Source: Solobacterium sp. (lineage in GTDB: Bacteria; Bacillota_I; Bacilli_A; Erysipelotrichales; Erysipelotrichaceae). Taken from it: a stretch of 64,000 nucleotides of DNA. The notes beneath the pieces are model-generated. The model was not told where the DNA came from. It saw only the letters and a list, made by a program, of their open reading frames with translations, and ran no database searches. The DNA is taken from contig JAFYHC010000045.1 in assembly GCA_017539385.1 (NCBI GenBank), positions 22,607 to 86,606 of the forward strand, in the 5' to 3' direction. Of the stretch, positions 33,930-43,721 are shown piece by piece (position 1 is the stretch's first letter; each line of letters opens with the position of its first letter). The position numbers and the translations under genes are program-made.

Positions 33930-36900
33930 CTAACCTTTATAGGTTCCTTCGATAATCTTTACAAGTGTATCGCCGATATGATCGATTTCATCCGGACGGT
34001 AGACTGTTATGACCTGCATGCCTTCGCCGCGCGCTCTCTGCAGCTGGTTCAGCGATGAAATGTCATCGCCCTTTTCCCGTGTATCTGCGATCAGTACGGC
34101 GACAGCATTGATGCCGAAGATGTCTGTGAGTTCCTTGATGCGGTAGTAGAAGCCCTGATCGATCTCACGTCTTGCCTTGCATTCAATGAAGATCGTACGG
34201 AATCCCCTGGTCACCACGCAGTCCAGTTCACTCAGGACATTGCTGTTTTCCATATACACTTCAAAGCTTCCGGTCACATCATCAAACTGGTTCAGTGCAC
34301 GGACTTTGTGGTAGACATAGACTTCCAGCATTCGTCCGGCATTGGTCAGAAGATCCTTGATCTGACGGGATGCATAGGTGAAGAAGATGTTATAGGCAGA
34401 ATTTGGATCATCCGGTTTTACATGATCGCATCTCAGACCGGTCAGATAATGCATATCACGGAAGTATTCCAGCAAAGAGATCATCTTGTTCTGATCCTTG
34501 CCGCTTATGGTCAGATTCTTTACCTGCAGGTTGTTGAATTCGATCTGCACGGTATTGAAGTTTGTCCGATATGCCTTCACTGCATCCGCATCCATCAGGG
34601 AATATACAGAGGCAAACAGGCGGTCATACTGGGGCTGGTTGGACAGGCGGTCTTTGATCACGACTTCGCAGGCATCACTGGTATAGCCGTATACTGCGCT
34701 TCCTTCTTCGCAGCATCCTTCTTCCTGCAGGATGCCGATCAGTTTGGCAGCGGCCTTGCTGCAAAGGGAAGGTAGAACGTATGTCAGTGTTTCTTCTTTG
34801 CCTTTTTCTTTATTCAGCGGGAAGTAGCAGAGACGATCCTTGTCATCCGCATATTCTTCCAGCTTCATGCACAGATTCTTCCAGACAGCACTGCTGGCAG
34901 TATAGACCTTCCACAGTGCTTCATAATCCTCATAGAATTCCGGATGGGATCCGAAATTGGATCGGGAGCGGCAGAAGGAAGCGATATCATTCACGGTAAG
35001 CGATGCATCGCATTTGATCCACTGCAGCGGCTCACAGTCATGCAGGTTTTCCAGGATGCGGTTTTCTGCATCACAGCGGTACGCCGGCAGACGGTCGTAT
35101 ATACCTGCACCATCCAGCAGATACGATAATCCGGAACTATTCTTTTCCAGTCCGAACAATGCCTTGCGGGCCGGACCTCTGCGCAGGAGGTCTTCCACAG
35201 AGCGTGCTGTATCTGCACTGCTTTCGACCGGATACGGTTTGATGGAATCAATGCGCACAGACATGGCTTTGAGGTCTGCTTCCAGCTGTTCCGTGACTGC
35301 GTTGGCTGCTTCAACGCGGTACAGCAGCCATACCGATACCTGTGTGCGCAATGGCTTGCGGTCAAACAGACTTACAATGGAATGCAGGGCATTCTTGATT
35401 TCCTGAATGGAGCGCCGGTTTTCCAGATAGCAGAGATAGACGACTCTTGCCGGATCAGCCAATAGCGGTGCTGCAGCACAGGAGAAGACAGCATCGTTGC
35501 TCTCGGTACGCAGGGGGATTGCAAAGCAGGAATCACCGGTATGTGTCAGGATATAGGGAATGCCGCGGATCAGGTCCGTATCATTTTCCTTCCAGCTGCG
35601 GTATTCCATGGATTTGTACATTACATAGAATTCCCGGTCAAACAGTACAATGTGAGACAGTATACGTTTCTGTGCATTCTCTGGAAGTGCAGAGATGGAA
35701 TTCTCCAGTTGCGTCTTGCGCTGCTTGTAGATGTGCACTCTGTTTTCTTCCCGGTTCCAGATATCCTGTATGCTTGCATACCATTCCCGGTATGCGCATA
35801 AAGCATCCGGATCATTGGAAACAGCGGTGCGGATCTCAGAAAGAAGCGTGCTGCCAAGCACATTGCGGCGGCGCAGTTCTTTTGCTTTTTCGGCATAGAT
35901 GCGATGCAGCTGCACTGACATCCTGTCCAGCGGATCCAGCCGCATCATGTCTTCTTCTGATGCAGTATCCCACTGCTCATGCGTCCAGCCGGCAAGATTG
36001 CGGTTGGCATCGCTTGGAATGATGCAGATATTGCGCTTTCCGACACTGTCGCGTTCATTGCCGCCAAGACACCAGGAAAGATTTTCCAGCTGTGTCCAGC
36101 CGGTACATGCTTTTTCGGTGCACCAGCGGCGGTGTTCCAGCCACAGCAGGTCATTGACCATGCGTACGGCGGTATTGCTGCTTCCTTCGGTCGCCGAAGC
36201 GAAGTCAACGGCAGCTTCTTCAAAGCTCTTTGTTCCCAGATCGATGCCGATACTGTGCAACTTGTATTTTAATGAGAGGACATTGTCCACACTGGAATCA
36301 TGATGATACGGCTGACGGAAGTTCTTCCGGCGTACCCGGTCATCTTTTTCCGTTTCCCAGATGCAGTGGGCATTGTATGCCATGCGTTCGATATCCTCAT
36401 AACTGCGGTATCCTCTTGCATCTTCATTGACATACACCGCTGCCAGTCCTTCCGACAGCGTCTGTGTCAGCCGCTTGCCTTCGCGGACAAAGTGCACCTG
36501 TGTGCGCAGACCGACACGGCTGTTGTAATACTTCCAGCATATGCGTGCTGTGTTCTGGTTTCTTGCATCATCGCCCAGTGCAATAAAGATGTAATGCACA
36601 TGGATCCCCATGAAGTGTTCCTGCAGGATCCTCTCCAGGGAATCCTTCAGATGTGCTTCATCCTGGTCATCCAGGCGCTCGGTAATTGATTTGATATCAC
36701 CATACGGCTCACACTGTTCCGGTGATTTGCCTTCGATGGTGAAGAAGGACGAGAGACCAGGCCGTTCATTCTGATACAGACGCAGGTCTTCCGGATTGGC
36801 GGAGACAGCTGTCACATGGAGACGGCGGTCACGCATCTGTCCTGCCTGCAGACAGATATCCAGGAATTTCTGACCATAGCCGCCCAGGCCAAGCATCAGG

Positions 36901-38108
36901 ACATTCAGGTCCTTTTCTTTTTCATCTTCACATGCATACAGCGGATATTCATACAGATGGTGGCGGATCACCAGTGCAGAATTCTTGTCTTTGTTCTGAT
37001 CGAGCACCTTGCGTGCATCGGTCAGCACCCATTTTTCTCCCCGCTGCTCTTTGCGTGCGATCCCGGCCGGCATGACATAGAACAGTGCCTGTTCCAGGTC
37101 TGCCAGGAGGTCTTCTGTACGGATATAGCGGTTTTTTCGCGGAGCCAGGCATTTCCTCAGGATACCTGCAAGAATGCTTCTCAGATTTGGATTGGAATTT
37201 GCCTCAGAAGACTTTATCAGCAATGATCCGTCTACCAGTTCTTCCAGACGCTGGTAATACTCCGGATGATAGATGCATTTATCTTTTTTTGTATCTGCAG
37301 TGATGCAGATGGCCTGGAACAGCGTTGCACCGATGGAGTAGATATCCGTCTGGATCGTCGGTCTGTTCCGCAGTGCTTCCGGTTCCATGTATCCAACCGT
37401 TCCCATGGTCTCATTGACCGTATCGAAGACGGAACAGATCGAATCGATGTCAAACATGGTCAGGGTCTGTGTCAGGGTCTCATCCCCGCGTTTCTGGAAG
37501 CCGAAATTCGATGGCTTGATATCGCGGTGGATCAGTCCTTCCCGATGCAGTGCACCAATGCATTTGGTCAGTGACTCTATGCCTTTTAATACTGCAAACA
37601 GATGGTATTCCGGTGTCTTTTCCGGATATCTGCGGATCTCTTCACAGAATTCTTCAAAGGACATGACTTTTGCCTGCGGTGTCCATATATACGTTGTACC
37701 GATCTCATTGAGATCTTCATCACATCCGGTATAGATCTCAAAGACCGGTATAAAGGACGCAAGCATCTCATTGCTGCTTTCCCGCTTCTTTTCCAGCAGA
37801 CGCTTATGCTGCTGTACATAGCGCTGGCGTTCTTCTTCGAAGCGCTGTGCACCCTGTACGAAGGAATCATCGCACTGTACCAGCTGACCATCGCTTCTTC
37901 GCTTCACGGTGAAGGAATCGACCGGGTAGAATTCTTTCAGAATGCCCATGCCGCTGTTTTCATCGTAGGCGTTGTAGCAGACGACTGTGCTGCCTTCTTT
38001 GTAATTGTTCTCATTGATGCGGCTTTTGATCGTAAAGCGGCGTGCATATTTCTTTCCGCTGCTGCGTGAGCAGACCAATATCGAATCTTTCAGGTATTCC
38101 CGTGCCAT
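33930..38108 (-). CDS. Ser/Thr kinase - Rossmann - RyR-like - Card1/Can2-like nuclease fusion
   Basis: A 1392-residue protein combining four modules. Residues about 20-345 are a Ser/Thr kinase with Lys58 (GILKEF), HRDIKPSNFGF (194-204), DID in place of DFG (220-222) and GTVGYMEPE; it is probably active. Residues 400-560 form a Rossmann fold with GLGGYG (407-412). From 655 a RyR-like module follows, WLEHRRWCTEKACTGW and later RLDPLDRMSVQLHRIY. The last 150 residues match the DUF1887 nuclease of Card1/Can2: GRMLEVYVYHKV, then ELDCVVTRGFRTIFIECKAR with Asp1296, Glu1309 and Lys1311 as the D-ExK site. There is no membrane helix. Its gene starts directly at the end of the PP2C gene. A nucleotide-sensing, phosphorylation-gated nuclease is inferred. 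Confidence 0.82.
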   Translation of the reverse strand: MAREYLKDSILVCSRSSGKKYARRFTIKSRINENNYKEGSTVVCYNAYDENSGMGILKEFYPVDSFTVKRRSDGQLVQCDDSFVQGAQRFEEERQRYVQQHKRLLEKKRESSNEMLASFIPVFEIYTGCDEDLNEIGTTYIWTPQAKVMSFEEFCEEIRRYPEKTPEYHLFAVLKGIESLTKCIGALHREGLIHRDIKPSNFGFQKRGDETLTQTLTMFDIDSICSVFDTVNETMGTVGYMEPEALRNRPTIQTDIYSIGATLFQAICITADTKKDKCIYHPEYYQRLEELVDGSLLIKSSEANSNPNLRSILAGILRKCLAPRKNRYIRTEDLLADLEQALFYVMPAGIARKEQRGEKWVLTDARKVLDQNKDKNSALVIRHHLYEYPLYACEDEKEKDLNVLMLGLGGYGQKFLDICLQAGQMRDRRLHVTAVSANPEDLRLYQNERPGLSSFFTIEGKSPEQCEPYGDIKSITERLDDQDEAHLKDSLERILQEHFMGIHVHYIFIALGDDARNQNTARICWKYYNSRVGLRTQVHFVREGKRLTQTLSEGLAAVYVNEDARGYRSYEDIERMAYNAHCIWETEKDDRVRRKNFRQPYHHDSSVDNVLSLKYKLHSIGIDLGTKSFEEAAVDFASATEGSSNTAVRMVNDLLWLEHRRWCTEKACTGWTQLENLSWCLGGNERDSVGKRNICIIPSDANRNLAGWTHEQWDTASEEDMMRLDPLDRMSVQLHRIYAEKAKELRRRNVLGSTLLSEIRTAVSNDPDALCAYREWYASIQDIWNREENRVHIYKQRKTQLENSISALPENAQKRILSHIVLFDREFYVMYKSMEYRSWKENDTDLIRGIPYILTHTGDSCFAIPLRTESNDAVFSCAAAPLLADPARVVYLCYLENRRSIQEIKNALHSIVSLFDRKPLRTQVSVWLLYRVEAANAVTEQLEADLKAMSVRIDSIKPYPVESSADTARSVEDLLRRGPARKALFGLEKNSSGLSYLLDGAGIYDRLPAYRCDAENRILENLHDCEPLQWIKCDASLTVNDIASFCRSRSNFGSHPEFYEDYEALWKVYTASSAVWKNLCMKLEEYADDKDRLCYFPLNKEKGKEETLTYVLPSLCSKAAAKLIGILQEEGCCEEGSAVYGYTSDACEVVIKDRLSNQPQYDRLFASVYSLMDADAVKAYRTNFNTVQIEFNNLQVKNLTISGKDQNKMISLLEYFRDMHYLTGLRCDHVKPDDPNSAYNIFFTYASRQIKDLLTNAGRMLEVYVYHKVRALNQFDDVTGSFEVYMENSNVLSELDCVVTRGFRTIFIECKARREIDQGFYYRIKELTDIFGINAVAVLIADTREKGDDISSLNQLQRARGEGMQVITVYRPDEIDHIGDTLVKIIEGTYKG

Positions 38109-38819
38109 TTATGCATAATTCCTTTCCGATTTCTTTTTCAGTTCCATTGTGATGAATGTGCAGTCATCGAATGGATCCTGCTTCTGCAGATAGTCTCCCA
38201 ATTGCTTATTGCGTTTCATTTTGATCATTGTCTGGACTTCCTGACGCATGCGGCTTCTCTCAAACAGATTATGCCATGCCCCGTCTGAGCACAGATAGAT
38301 CGTTTCCGCTGTTCCTGCGTCCATCTTATACACACGCATTTTCTTTTCTGCTTCCGGTGTTGTTGTCACATAGCAGCCGTTGCGGGAATCGGATGGCATA
38401 GCGGGCACCGCACACCCGCTTTTTGATCCGGTAATGATCATGCCATCCCCCAGATTTACTAATAGCAGCTTCCTTGTTTTCCGGTCATACAGGGCACTGC
38501 ACAATGTACTGGACAGTTCCTTTACATCGATATGCATGGCATCTGCCTTCTGCTGCAGTTCCCACCGTATATGTGCCAGAGACAGTTCCGCAACGGTCTC
38601 TTCGGGAAAATCCATGAAGTGCTCTGCTTTATGAAACAGGAGCCGTGTCATTTCACGGGATGCGACTTCGGCGCCCTCCCGTCCGTTTGTGCAGGAGGAG
38701 ACACCGTCTGCCAGTGTAATGACTGCATATCTGGCATTCTCCTGATGACTTACAACATCCTGACTTCCCTCCTTCCTTTCGAGATGATGGGAACCTGTTG
38801 TACTGAATGTATATGTCAT
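38109..38819 (-). CDS. PP2C-type protein phosphatase
   Basis: A 236-residue metal-dependent Ser/Thr phosphatase. Motifs in order: SQDVV (about 19-23), LADGVSSC, LLVNLGDGMII and DPFDDCTFITM at the C-terminus, giving the Asp residues that hold the two metal ions. It is near the family minimum of about 240. The N-terminal RxxNQD is reduced to GSQD. GGAGGAG supports the start. It ends exactly one base before the ATG of the kinase-nuclease gene, so the phosphatase and kinase are a coupled pair, probably with opposite effects on the same targets, as in PrpC/PrkC pairs. Confidence 0.9.
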   Translation of the reverse strand: MTYTFSTTGSHHLERKEGSQDVVSHQENARYAVITLADGVSSCTNGREGAEVASREMTRLLFHKAEHFMDFPEETVAELSLAHIRWELQQKADAMHIDVKELSSTLCSALYDRKTRKLLLVNLGDGMIITGSKSGCAVPAMPSDSRNGCYVTTTPEAEKKMRVYKMDAGTAETIYLCSDGAWHNLFERSRMRQEVQTMIKMKRNKQLGDYLQKQDPFDDCTFITMELKKKSERNYA

Positions 38820-38838
38820 ATCTCCTCCTTCTTTCGTA

Positions 38839-40581
38839 TTACAGATTCATATACGCGTAGGAAGAGAATACCAGCATGACATCAAATATGTTTTTGGCGC
38901 TGAGTGGCTGGTAGTATGCCTCTTCCAGCTGCGGGTCTACGGTGTCGCGGAAGTCCTCAAAGAGTTCCTTGAAGTTTCTCCATCTGCTTCCGTTGGCTTC
39001 AAGCATTGCATTGTACAGATAGTACAGTGCCGTCAGTAAGGATGTACGGGTCATATCATTGGCGCTTTTGACGTCCAGGGAAGATTCATTCTCTTCTTCG
39101 CTGTCATTTTCGCCTTTCGCTTTTGCCTTGATGAAACTGTCGAACGATTCCAGAAGACCCGTATAATCCTTGAATTGTTTTGCTGTGATATCCGGATGTT
39201 TCTCAAGGAATTCATCCGCATAGTCATGCATTTCATCGAGTTCGGCAAACATCAGACCATAGTTGCATTTGTCCAATGTGATCTCATAATCTTCCCGCAG
39301 AGTCTGCAGTGTCTCTTTATACAGCTCATAGGCTGTATTCTGTTCCAGTGCGATCTGGATCGGATTGATGGTATTGTATGTGACTTTGCCGTTTTTGTCG
39401 GTGACCTGCTGGGTGATGCAGCAATCGTAGCATTCTTTCAGGAATGCCTTGAATTCATCTTCACGCAGGGTCATGACGGTCAGGACATCCGTTTCCCCGT
39501 CCGGTGCAACACCGTGGACCAGGCCGCGGTACGTCTTTGTGCCGCCGTCCAGACGTCTGCCGCCGTTGCCGCTGTCTGCCAGTTCATTGATCATGTCATT
39601 GGCTTTCTGCAGCTTTTCCACAGCAGTAAGATCCTTGCGGATGTAATACAGATAAACCATCTCGGCATAGTTCTTATAGTTGATACCCTGGCCGGACGGA
39701 TCTGCCTGATAGCGGCTGCGTTCACTCCGGTACTCCGGTGAGAGGTAGCGCATCAGATTATTGACATAGTAGTCACGGAACAGATTCGCATCGACATCTG
39801 TCTTAGCGTCAAAGACTTCCGGACCGTTATCATCCGCACCAATGTAATACGTCATGTTGTAGACGATTGCAAAATAGTACAGAGCACGCTTTGTATTGCC
39901 TTCCATGCGGAAGTATCCCTGGGCAAGGTCATTGACGATTTTTAATAAGCCGAACATGCCGCGGGGACGAAGCTGGTCTCTGGCTGCACCTTCCAGTTTT
40001 GCAAAGATGCCGTCATCCACGTTCTCCCAGACTTCCTGGTTCGTCGGACGATGTCCGATCTTTTCCTGTACATATCGGACGATCTGCGCCTTGCCACCGA
40101 TATCCCGGGCAATCGTTCCGTTCGCATTTTTATGGCAGATGCCCTGCAGATAATCACCATACTTGATGAACTGCTTCAGAATACGCACACGCAGCGGATC
40201 ATCACGCCAGCCGTCTTTGGGATCTTCCAGTGTATCGACCATCCGTTTCATATAGTCCTGCGGAGAGGCGTAGATTGGAAGCTTCTTAAAGATCGCCATC
40301 AGCATCTTGTCGCGGACTTCCTCATACTCCGGAATATCCACGTCCCTGAGCAGATCTGCATAGTACTTTGCATTATCCATGTGCTTCTTTGGATGAATGT
40401 CAAAAACGGCCATCATCTTTTCCAGTTCACTGAGAACTTCGAGATAGTTGGTCATCCCTTCGGCATCTTTCAGATCAGCCAGTTTATGATCAAAGTCGCG
40501 GCGGGTATACAGAGATCCGAATTCCTTGTTCAGATCTTCCAGTGCAGACTGTGCTCTGCGTGTGATCGTTCTGATTTCCAT
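38839..40581 (-). CDS. Helical protein of unknown function in the kinase operon
   Basis: A 580-residue soluble, almost wholly helical protein without a family I recognise. Visible marks are YLEVLSELEKMMAVFDIHPK near the start, a middle GMFGLLKIVNDLAQGYFRME followed by RALYYFAIVYNMTYY, and an acidic linker (KAKGENDSEEENESS, about 500-515). The alternating helical pairs might be a repeat solenoid. The start has AAAGGAC eight bases upstream. It stands 19 bases before the PP2C gene and after a 177-base gap with a hairpin, so it is probably the first gene of the phosphatase-kinase-RyR transcript. It may be a phosphorylation substrate or scaffold; that is guesswork from position. Confidence 0.65.
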   Translation of the reverse strand: MEIRTITRRAQSALEDLNKEFGSLYTRRDFDHKLADLKDAEGMTNYLEVLSELEKMMAVFDIHPKKHMDNAKYYADLLRDVDIPEYEEVRDKMLMAIFKKLPIYASPQDYMKRMVDTLEDPKDGWRDDPLRVRILKQFIKYGDYLQGICHKNANGTIARDIGGKAQIVRYVQEKIGHRPTNQEVWENVDDGIFAKLEGAARDQLRPRGMFGLLKIVNDLAQGYFRMEGNTKRALYYFAIVYNMTYYIGADDNGPEVFDAKTDVDANLFRDYYVNNLMRYLSPEYRSERSRYQADPSGQGINYKNYAEMVYLYYIRKDLTAVEKLQKANDMINELADSGNGGRRLDGGTKTYRGLVHGVAPDGETDVLTVMTLREDEFKAFLKECYDCCITQQVTDKNGKVTYNTINPIQIALEQNTAYELYKETLQTLREDYEITLDKCNYGLMFAELDEMHDYADEFLEKHPDITAKQFKDYTGLLESFDSFIKAKAKGENDSEEENESSLDVKSANDMTRTSLLTALYYLYNAMLEANGSRWRNFKELFEDFRDTVDPQLEEAYYQPLSAKNIFDVMLVFSSYAYMNL

Positions 40582-40716
40582 CTTGTTGTCCTTTCTTCTG
40601 CATACCTCTGGTATGCCATCAGTATACGATAGTGTATTTTTTGTATCTGAGAGGGGGGGTTATTCGGGTATATTGTACCATTGCAGACACTTTACAGGAT
40701 ACTTCTGAAGCGTGAA

Positions 40717-40745
40717 ATGCCCATCCGGAATTCCCGGATGGGCAT
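40717..40745 (-). terminator. Hairpin after the TPR protein gene
   Basis: A perfect 12-base stem ATGCCCATCCGG / CCGGATGGGCAT with loop AATTC, 14 bases after the minus-strand stop of the TPR gene. The following T tract on the minus strand is short (TTTC), so termination may be partial and allow read-through into the kinase genes. Confidence 0.6.
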
Positions 40746-40758
40746 CATATTTCCTGTT

Positions 40759-42390
40759 TCAGGAGCGCAGGGGATCTTCCCCGCTGTCCGACTGGGCAAA
40801 GTCTTCAGCAATGTCTTCGGACAGTTCCAGCAGTTCTTTCAGACCGTCAAGCGTCAGTACGAACCGGTGCACATTGTTGATGGGATCGAACGTAATGCCG
40901 TCTGCATCTTCCTCTTCGATCCATTTCACCAGGTCATCCAGTTCATACGAAACGGACATCTTGAAGTCATCCCGGTCTGCCGCGTTGCGGCAGCTGTATA
41001 CCGGCAGAGTGACTTCCCCGTCTTCTCCGACCATTGTCTGTACGCCGACCTGATCACCTTTGCGTTTATGCAGCAGTATGCGTGGATACAGTTCGTATCC
41101 TGTGTGACATACATACAGCAATGCATAGAGTGTATTGCGGAAATTCTCTTCGGTCGGATCTTCGTCATAGGTATCGATATGTTCCATCAGGATAAGCCCG
41201 GGATGGTCATCCAGGTCTTCCTCGTCATCGTCTTCCTCAAAGAGCTCTTCATGCATCTGTGCAAATGTTTCTTCCACTGCCTTCTTCATTGCTCTGGCAA
41301 GCTTTTTCTTTCCCGCTGCCTGGTAATAATCCCGCAGTCTGGAACATAGATAGACATTGTCCGGACTACACGCACTCGGTGCAACTTCCACCTCAGCCGC
41401 ATAATCCGCTGCTTTCTGCATATCTCCCATGGTCATCAGGATCTCCAGGATCAGCCCTTTGAGCGTCATGTTGTCCGGGTCTTTTTCAGCAGCCTGCTGT
41501 GCAATGTACATTGCTTCGTCCACGCGGCCAAGATGGTGCAGACACTCTACCCGTTCCAATATCAGATCTTCCGGTATCATTCTGTCGGCAGGGAACAGTT
41601 CCACCATCTGTTCATACACCTGCATGACATCTTCCCACGCACTGTTGAAATACAATGTATCAATGATGCCCATGATATCCGCATACAATTCATCCGGATC
41701 ATCCAAAGGATCGATCTCGCGGATAAAGTCCATTAATGCCGGCGGTAATGGTGCGTCTTGCCGGTGTGCTTCAGCGATGCGTACGAATTCTTTCCATGCC
41801 TGCATACTCAGACGGTTTTCTTCTGCTTCTTCATATGCTTCATCCGCCCGGTCCAGATAATCCATCAATGCATCGCACTCTTCAGCTTCCGGCAATTCAT
41901 CCCGGTACCGCTCAATGCATGCGTCCGCGTGTGTGACAAGATACACGTTTTCTTCCTGCAGATCGATCGTTTCAAATTCTCTGCGTTTTGCGGCATCCTG
42001 CAATTGTTCAAGAAGCTCACTGCGATGATCTTCACAGATGCCCTTCCCCTTGCCGGAAAGAATCTTTGCCAGATACTCCTCATCTTCCTCCACGATCTTT
42101 CCTGATACAGAGATATCAAAGATCCACGGATCATTCAGATCATAGCGGAGATAGAAACTGCGGGAGACATCCTGCAGGCTATAACGGGAAATATCAAACG
42201 TATCTTCCTCCGGTATGCCGTAGATTTCCCCTTTATCGATCAATTGCATATCATAGCTGTCGTCCTCATGGAAAGCTGTCAGAATAACACCTGCCAGTTC
42301 CAATAGTCCGATATCTTCCCTGACCCGCAGGGAACGGTTCAGTGATCCCGGTGCATCTTTCCACACTGCACGTACTTTACGATACTTCAT
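40759..42390 (-). CDS. pRiA4b ORF-3-like domain plus TPR repeats
   Basis: A 543-residue cytoplasmic protein. The first 130 residues look like the plasmid pRiA4b ORF-3 domain, a fold often seen in mobile-element and unknown proteins: RVREDIGLLELAGVILTAFH, FYLRYDLNDPWIFDISVSGK (where most have YDFGDxWxH) and ILSGKGKGICEDHRSELLEQ. The His and Cys of the canonical motif are partly lost. From about residue 170 helices pair into TPR-like repeats (HHLGRVDEAMYIAQQAAEKD, MTMGDMQKAADYAAEVE). AGGAGG supports the start. It lies 52 bases after the TelA gene, so the two probably form a unit. It may recognise protein partners of the stress complex. The first domain call is moderate. Confidence 0.65.
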   Translation of the reverse strand: MKYRKVRAVWKDAPGSLNRSLRVREDIGLLELAGVILTAFHEDDSYDMQLIDKGEIYGIPEEDTFDISRYSLQDVSRSFYLRYDLNDPWIFDISVSGKIVEEDEEYLAKILSGKGKGICEDHRSELLEQLQDAAKRREFETIDLQEENVYLVTHADACIERYRDELPEAEECDALMDYLDRADEAYEEAEENRLSMQAWKEFVRIAEAHRQDAPLPPALMDFIREIDPLDDPDELYADIMGIIDTLYFNSAWEDVMQVYEQMVELFPADRMIPEDLILERVECLHHLGRVDEAMYIAQQAAEKDPDNMTLKGLILEILMTMGDMQKAADYAAEVEVAPSACSPDNVYLCSRLRDYYQAAGKKKLARAMKKAVEETFAQMHEELFEEDDDEEDLDDHPGLILMEHIDTYDEDPTEENFRNTLYALLYVCHTGYELYPRILLHKRKGDQVGVQTMVGEDGEVTLPVYSCRNAADRDDFKMSVSYELDDLVKWIEEEDADGITFDPINNVHRFVLTLDGLKELLELSEDIAEDFAQSDSGEDPLRS

Positions 42391-42442
42391 GGCCGTACCT
42401 CCTTACAAAGAAGAGCACCGGCCCGGTGCTCTATAATTGCGC

Positions 42443-43654
42443 TTACTTCTTGGTGATGTCGCGTTTTGCGTCGATCTGCAGAAGCTTGGCGGACAGCTCG
42501 TTTTCGATGCGGCGGAGTTCCTGTTCCGCTGCTTCTCTCTTCTCGTGTCCTTCCTTCTGGATGGCAATGACTTCGTCCAGTGTAGCGATCAGTTCCTGGT
42601 TGGTATGCTGGAGCGTCTCGATATCGATGATGCCGCGTTCGCTTTCCTTGGCCGTTTCGACCGTTGCCATATGCAGTGTTTCTGCATTCTTCTTCAGCAG
42701 GTCGTTGGTCATGTTGGTAACTTCACGCTGTGCTTCCATCGCCTCTTTGGAGTGCTCAATACCCATGGCAAGAACGATCTGGTTCTTCCACAGCGGGATG
42801 GTATTTGCCAGTGTGCTCTGGATCTTTTCTGTCATCAGTGTGTCATTGTTCTGTACCAGACGGATCTGCGGTCCCATCTGGATGGCAACCTGACGTGTCA
42901 GTTCCAGATCATACAGTTTCTTTTCGAATCTTGTGCATGCCTGTTCCAGGTCATTGGCAGCCTGTGCGTCTTCCGGCAAACCGCTCTTCTTTGCCTTTTC
43001 AACCAGTGCTGTCAGATCCTTCGAACGGACTTCTCTCAGCTTCTTGCGTCCGGCCAGGATATACATAGCCAGTTCTTTCTGGTTCTGCTGGTTTCTTGCA
43101 TACAGTTCATCCAGCAGTGCAATGTCCTTTAACAGTGTGATCTGGTGGTCTTCCAGAATGCCTGCGATCTTGGATACATTGGCTTCTGCCTTGTCATACT
43201 GTGCCTTGTAGGTAGCGACCTTGTCTGCACCTTTGGAGAACAGGCTTGCGAAGAAGCCCTTCTTCTCTTCTGTACCGGCTTCGAAGCCCTTCAGTTCAAC
43301 GACCAGATTGCTTAACAGATCACCGATCTCACCAAGGTCCTTCGTACGTACATTCTTTAATGCCGAATCAGAGAAGTCTGTGACTTTCTTCTGGGCTGCA
43401 GAACCATACTGCAGAACAACGTTGGACTCTGTGATATCGATCTTTTCGGAGAAAGCATCGATGGTCTTTCTTTCTTTTTCACTCAACTGGATATTCTCAA
43501 GCGGATCTCTCTGTTCGGTGAGTTCCTGTTTCTTTTCTTCCAGAGATGCCAGTGTAATTTCGTTGTCTTCCTTGACTTCTTCCGGTGTAAGTGTCAGGGA
43601 AATTTCCGGTTCTTCCTGAACCTGCGCCTGATAGTTATTATTATTCTCGCTCAT
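42443..43654 (-). CDS. TelA-family toxic anion resistance protein
   Basis: A 403-residue soluble, largely coiled-coil protein of the TelA/KlaA (toxic anion resistance) family. Diagnostic parts are VVLQYGSAAQKKVTDFSDS near residue 78, LDELYARNQQNQKELAMYIL in the middle, and RQVAIQMGPQIRLVQNNDTL with IPLWKNQIVLAMGI. The Gln/Asn-rich N-terminus (MSENNNNYQAQVQEEPEI) is disordered. Family members sit with vWA, Ter or kinase genes and confer tellurite or stress resistance by an unknown means; no TerD is present here. It has its own extended -10 promoter and AAAGGGG binding site. It likely heads the signalling cluster. Confidence 0.9.
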   Translation of the reverse strand: MSENNNNYQAQVQEEPEISLTLTPEEVKEDNEITLASLEEKKQELTEQRDPLENIQLSEKERKTIDAFSEKIDITESNVVLQYGSAAQKKVTDFSDSALKNVRTKDLGEIGDLLSNLVVELKGFEAGTEEKKGFFASLFSKGADKVATYKAQYDKAEANVSKIAGILEDHQITLLKDIALLDELYARNQQNQKELAMYILAGRKKLREVRSKDLTALVEKAKKSGLPEDAQAANDLEQACTRFEKKLYDLELTRQVAIQMGPQIRLVQNNDTLMTEKIQSTLANTIPLWKNQIVLAMGIEHSKEAMEAQREVTNMTNDLLKKNAETLHMATVETAKESERGIIDIETLQHTNQELIATLDEVIAIQKEGHEKREAAEQELRRIENELSAKLLQIDAKRDITKK

Positions 43655-43681
43655 AATTAACCCCTTTGCTTTTACGTAACA

Positions 43682-43690
43682 AGTATAGCA
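43682..43690 (-). promoter_or_regulatory. Extended -10 promoter of the telA-like gene
   Basis: The minus strand reads TGCTATACT, a TGnTATACT extended -10 about 30 bases before the telA start, with no strong -35. It resembles the element before the vWA gene. Confidence 0.5.
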
Positions 43691-43721
43691 TGTTCTGCTT
43701 CTTTTTCTTGTGGAATTTCAC

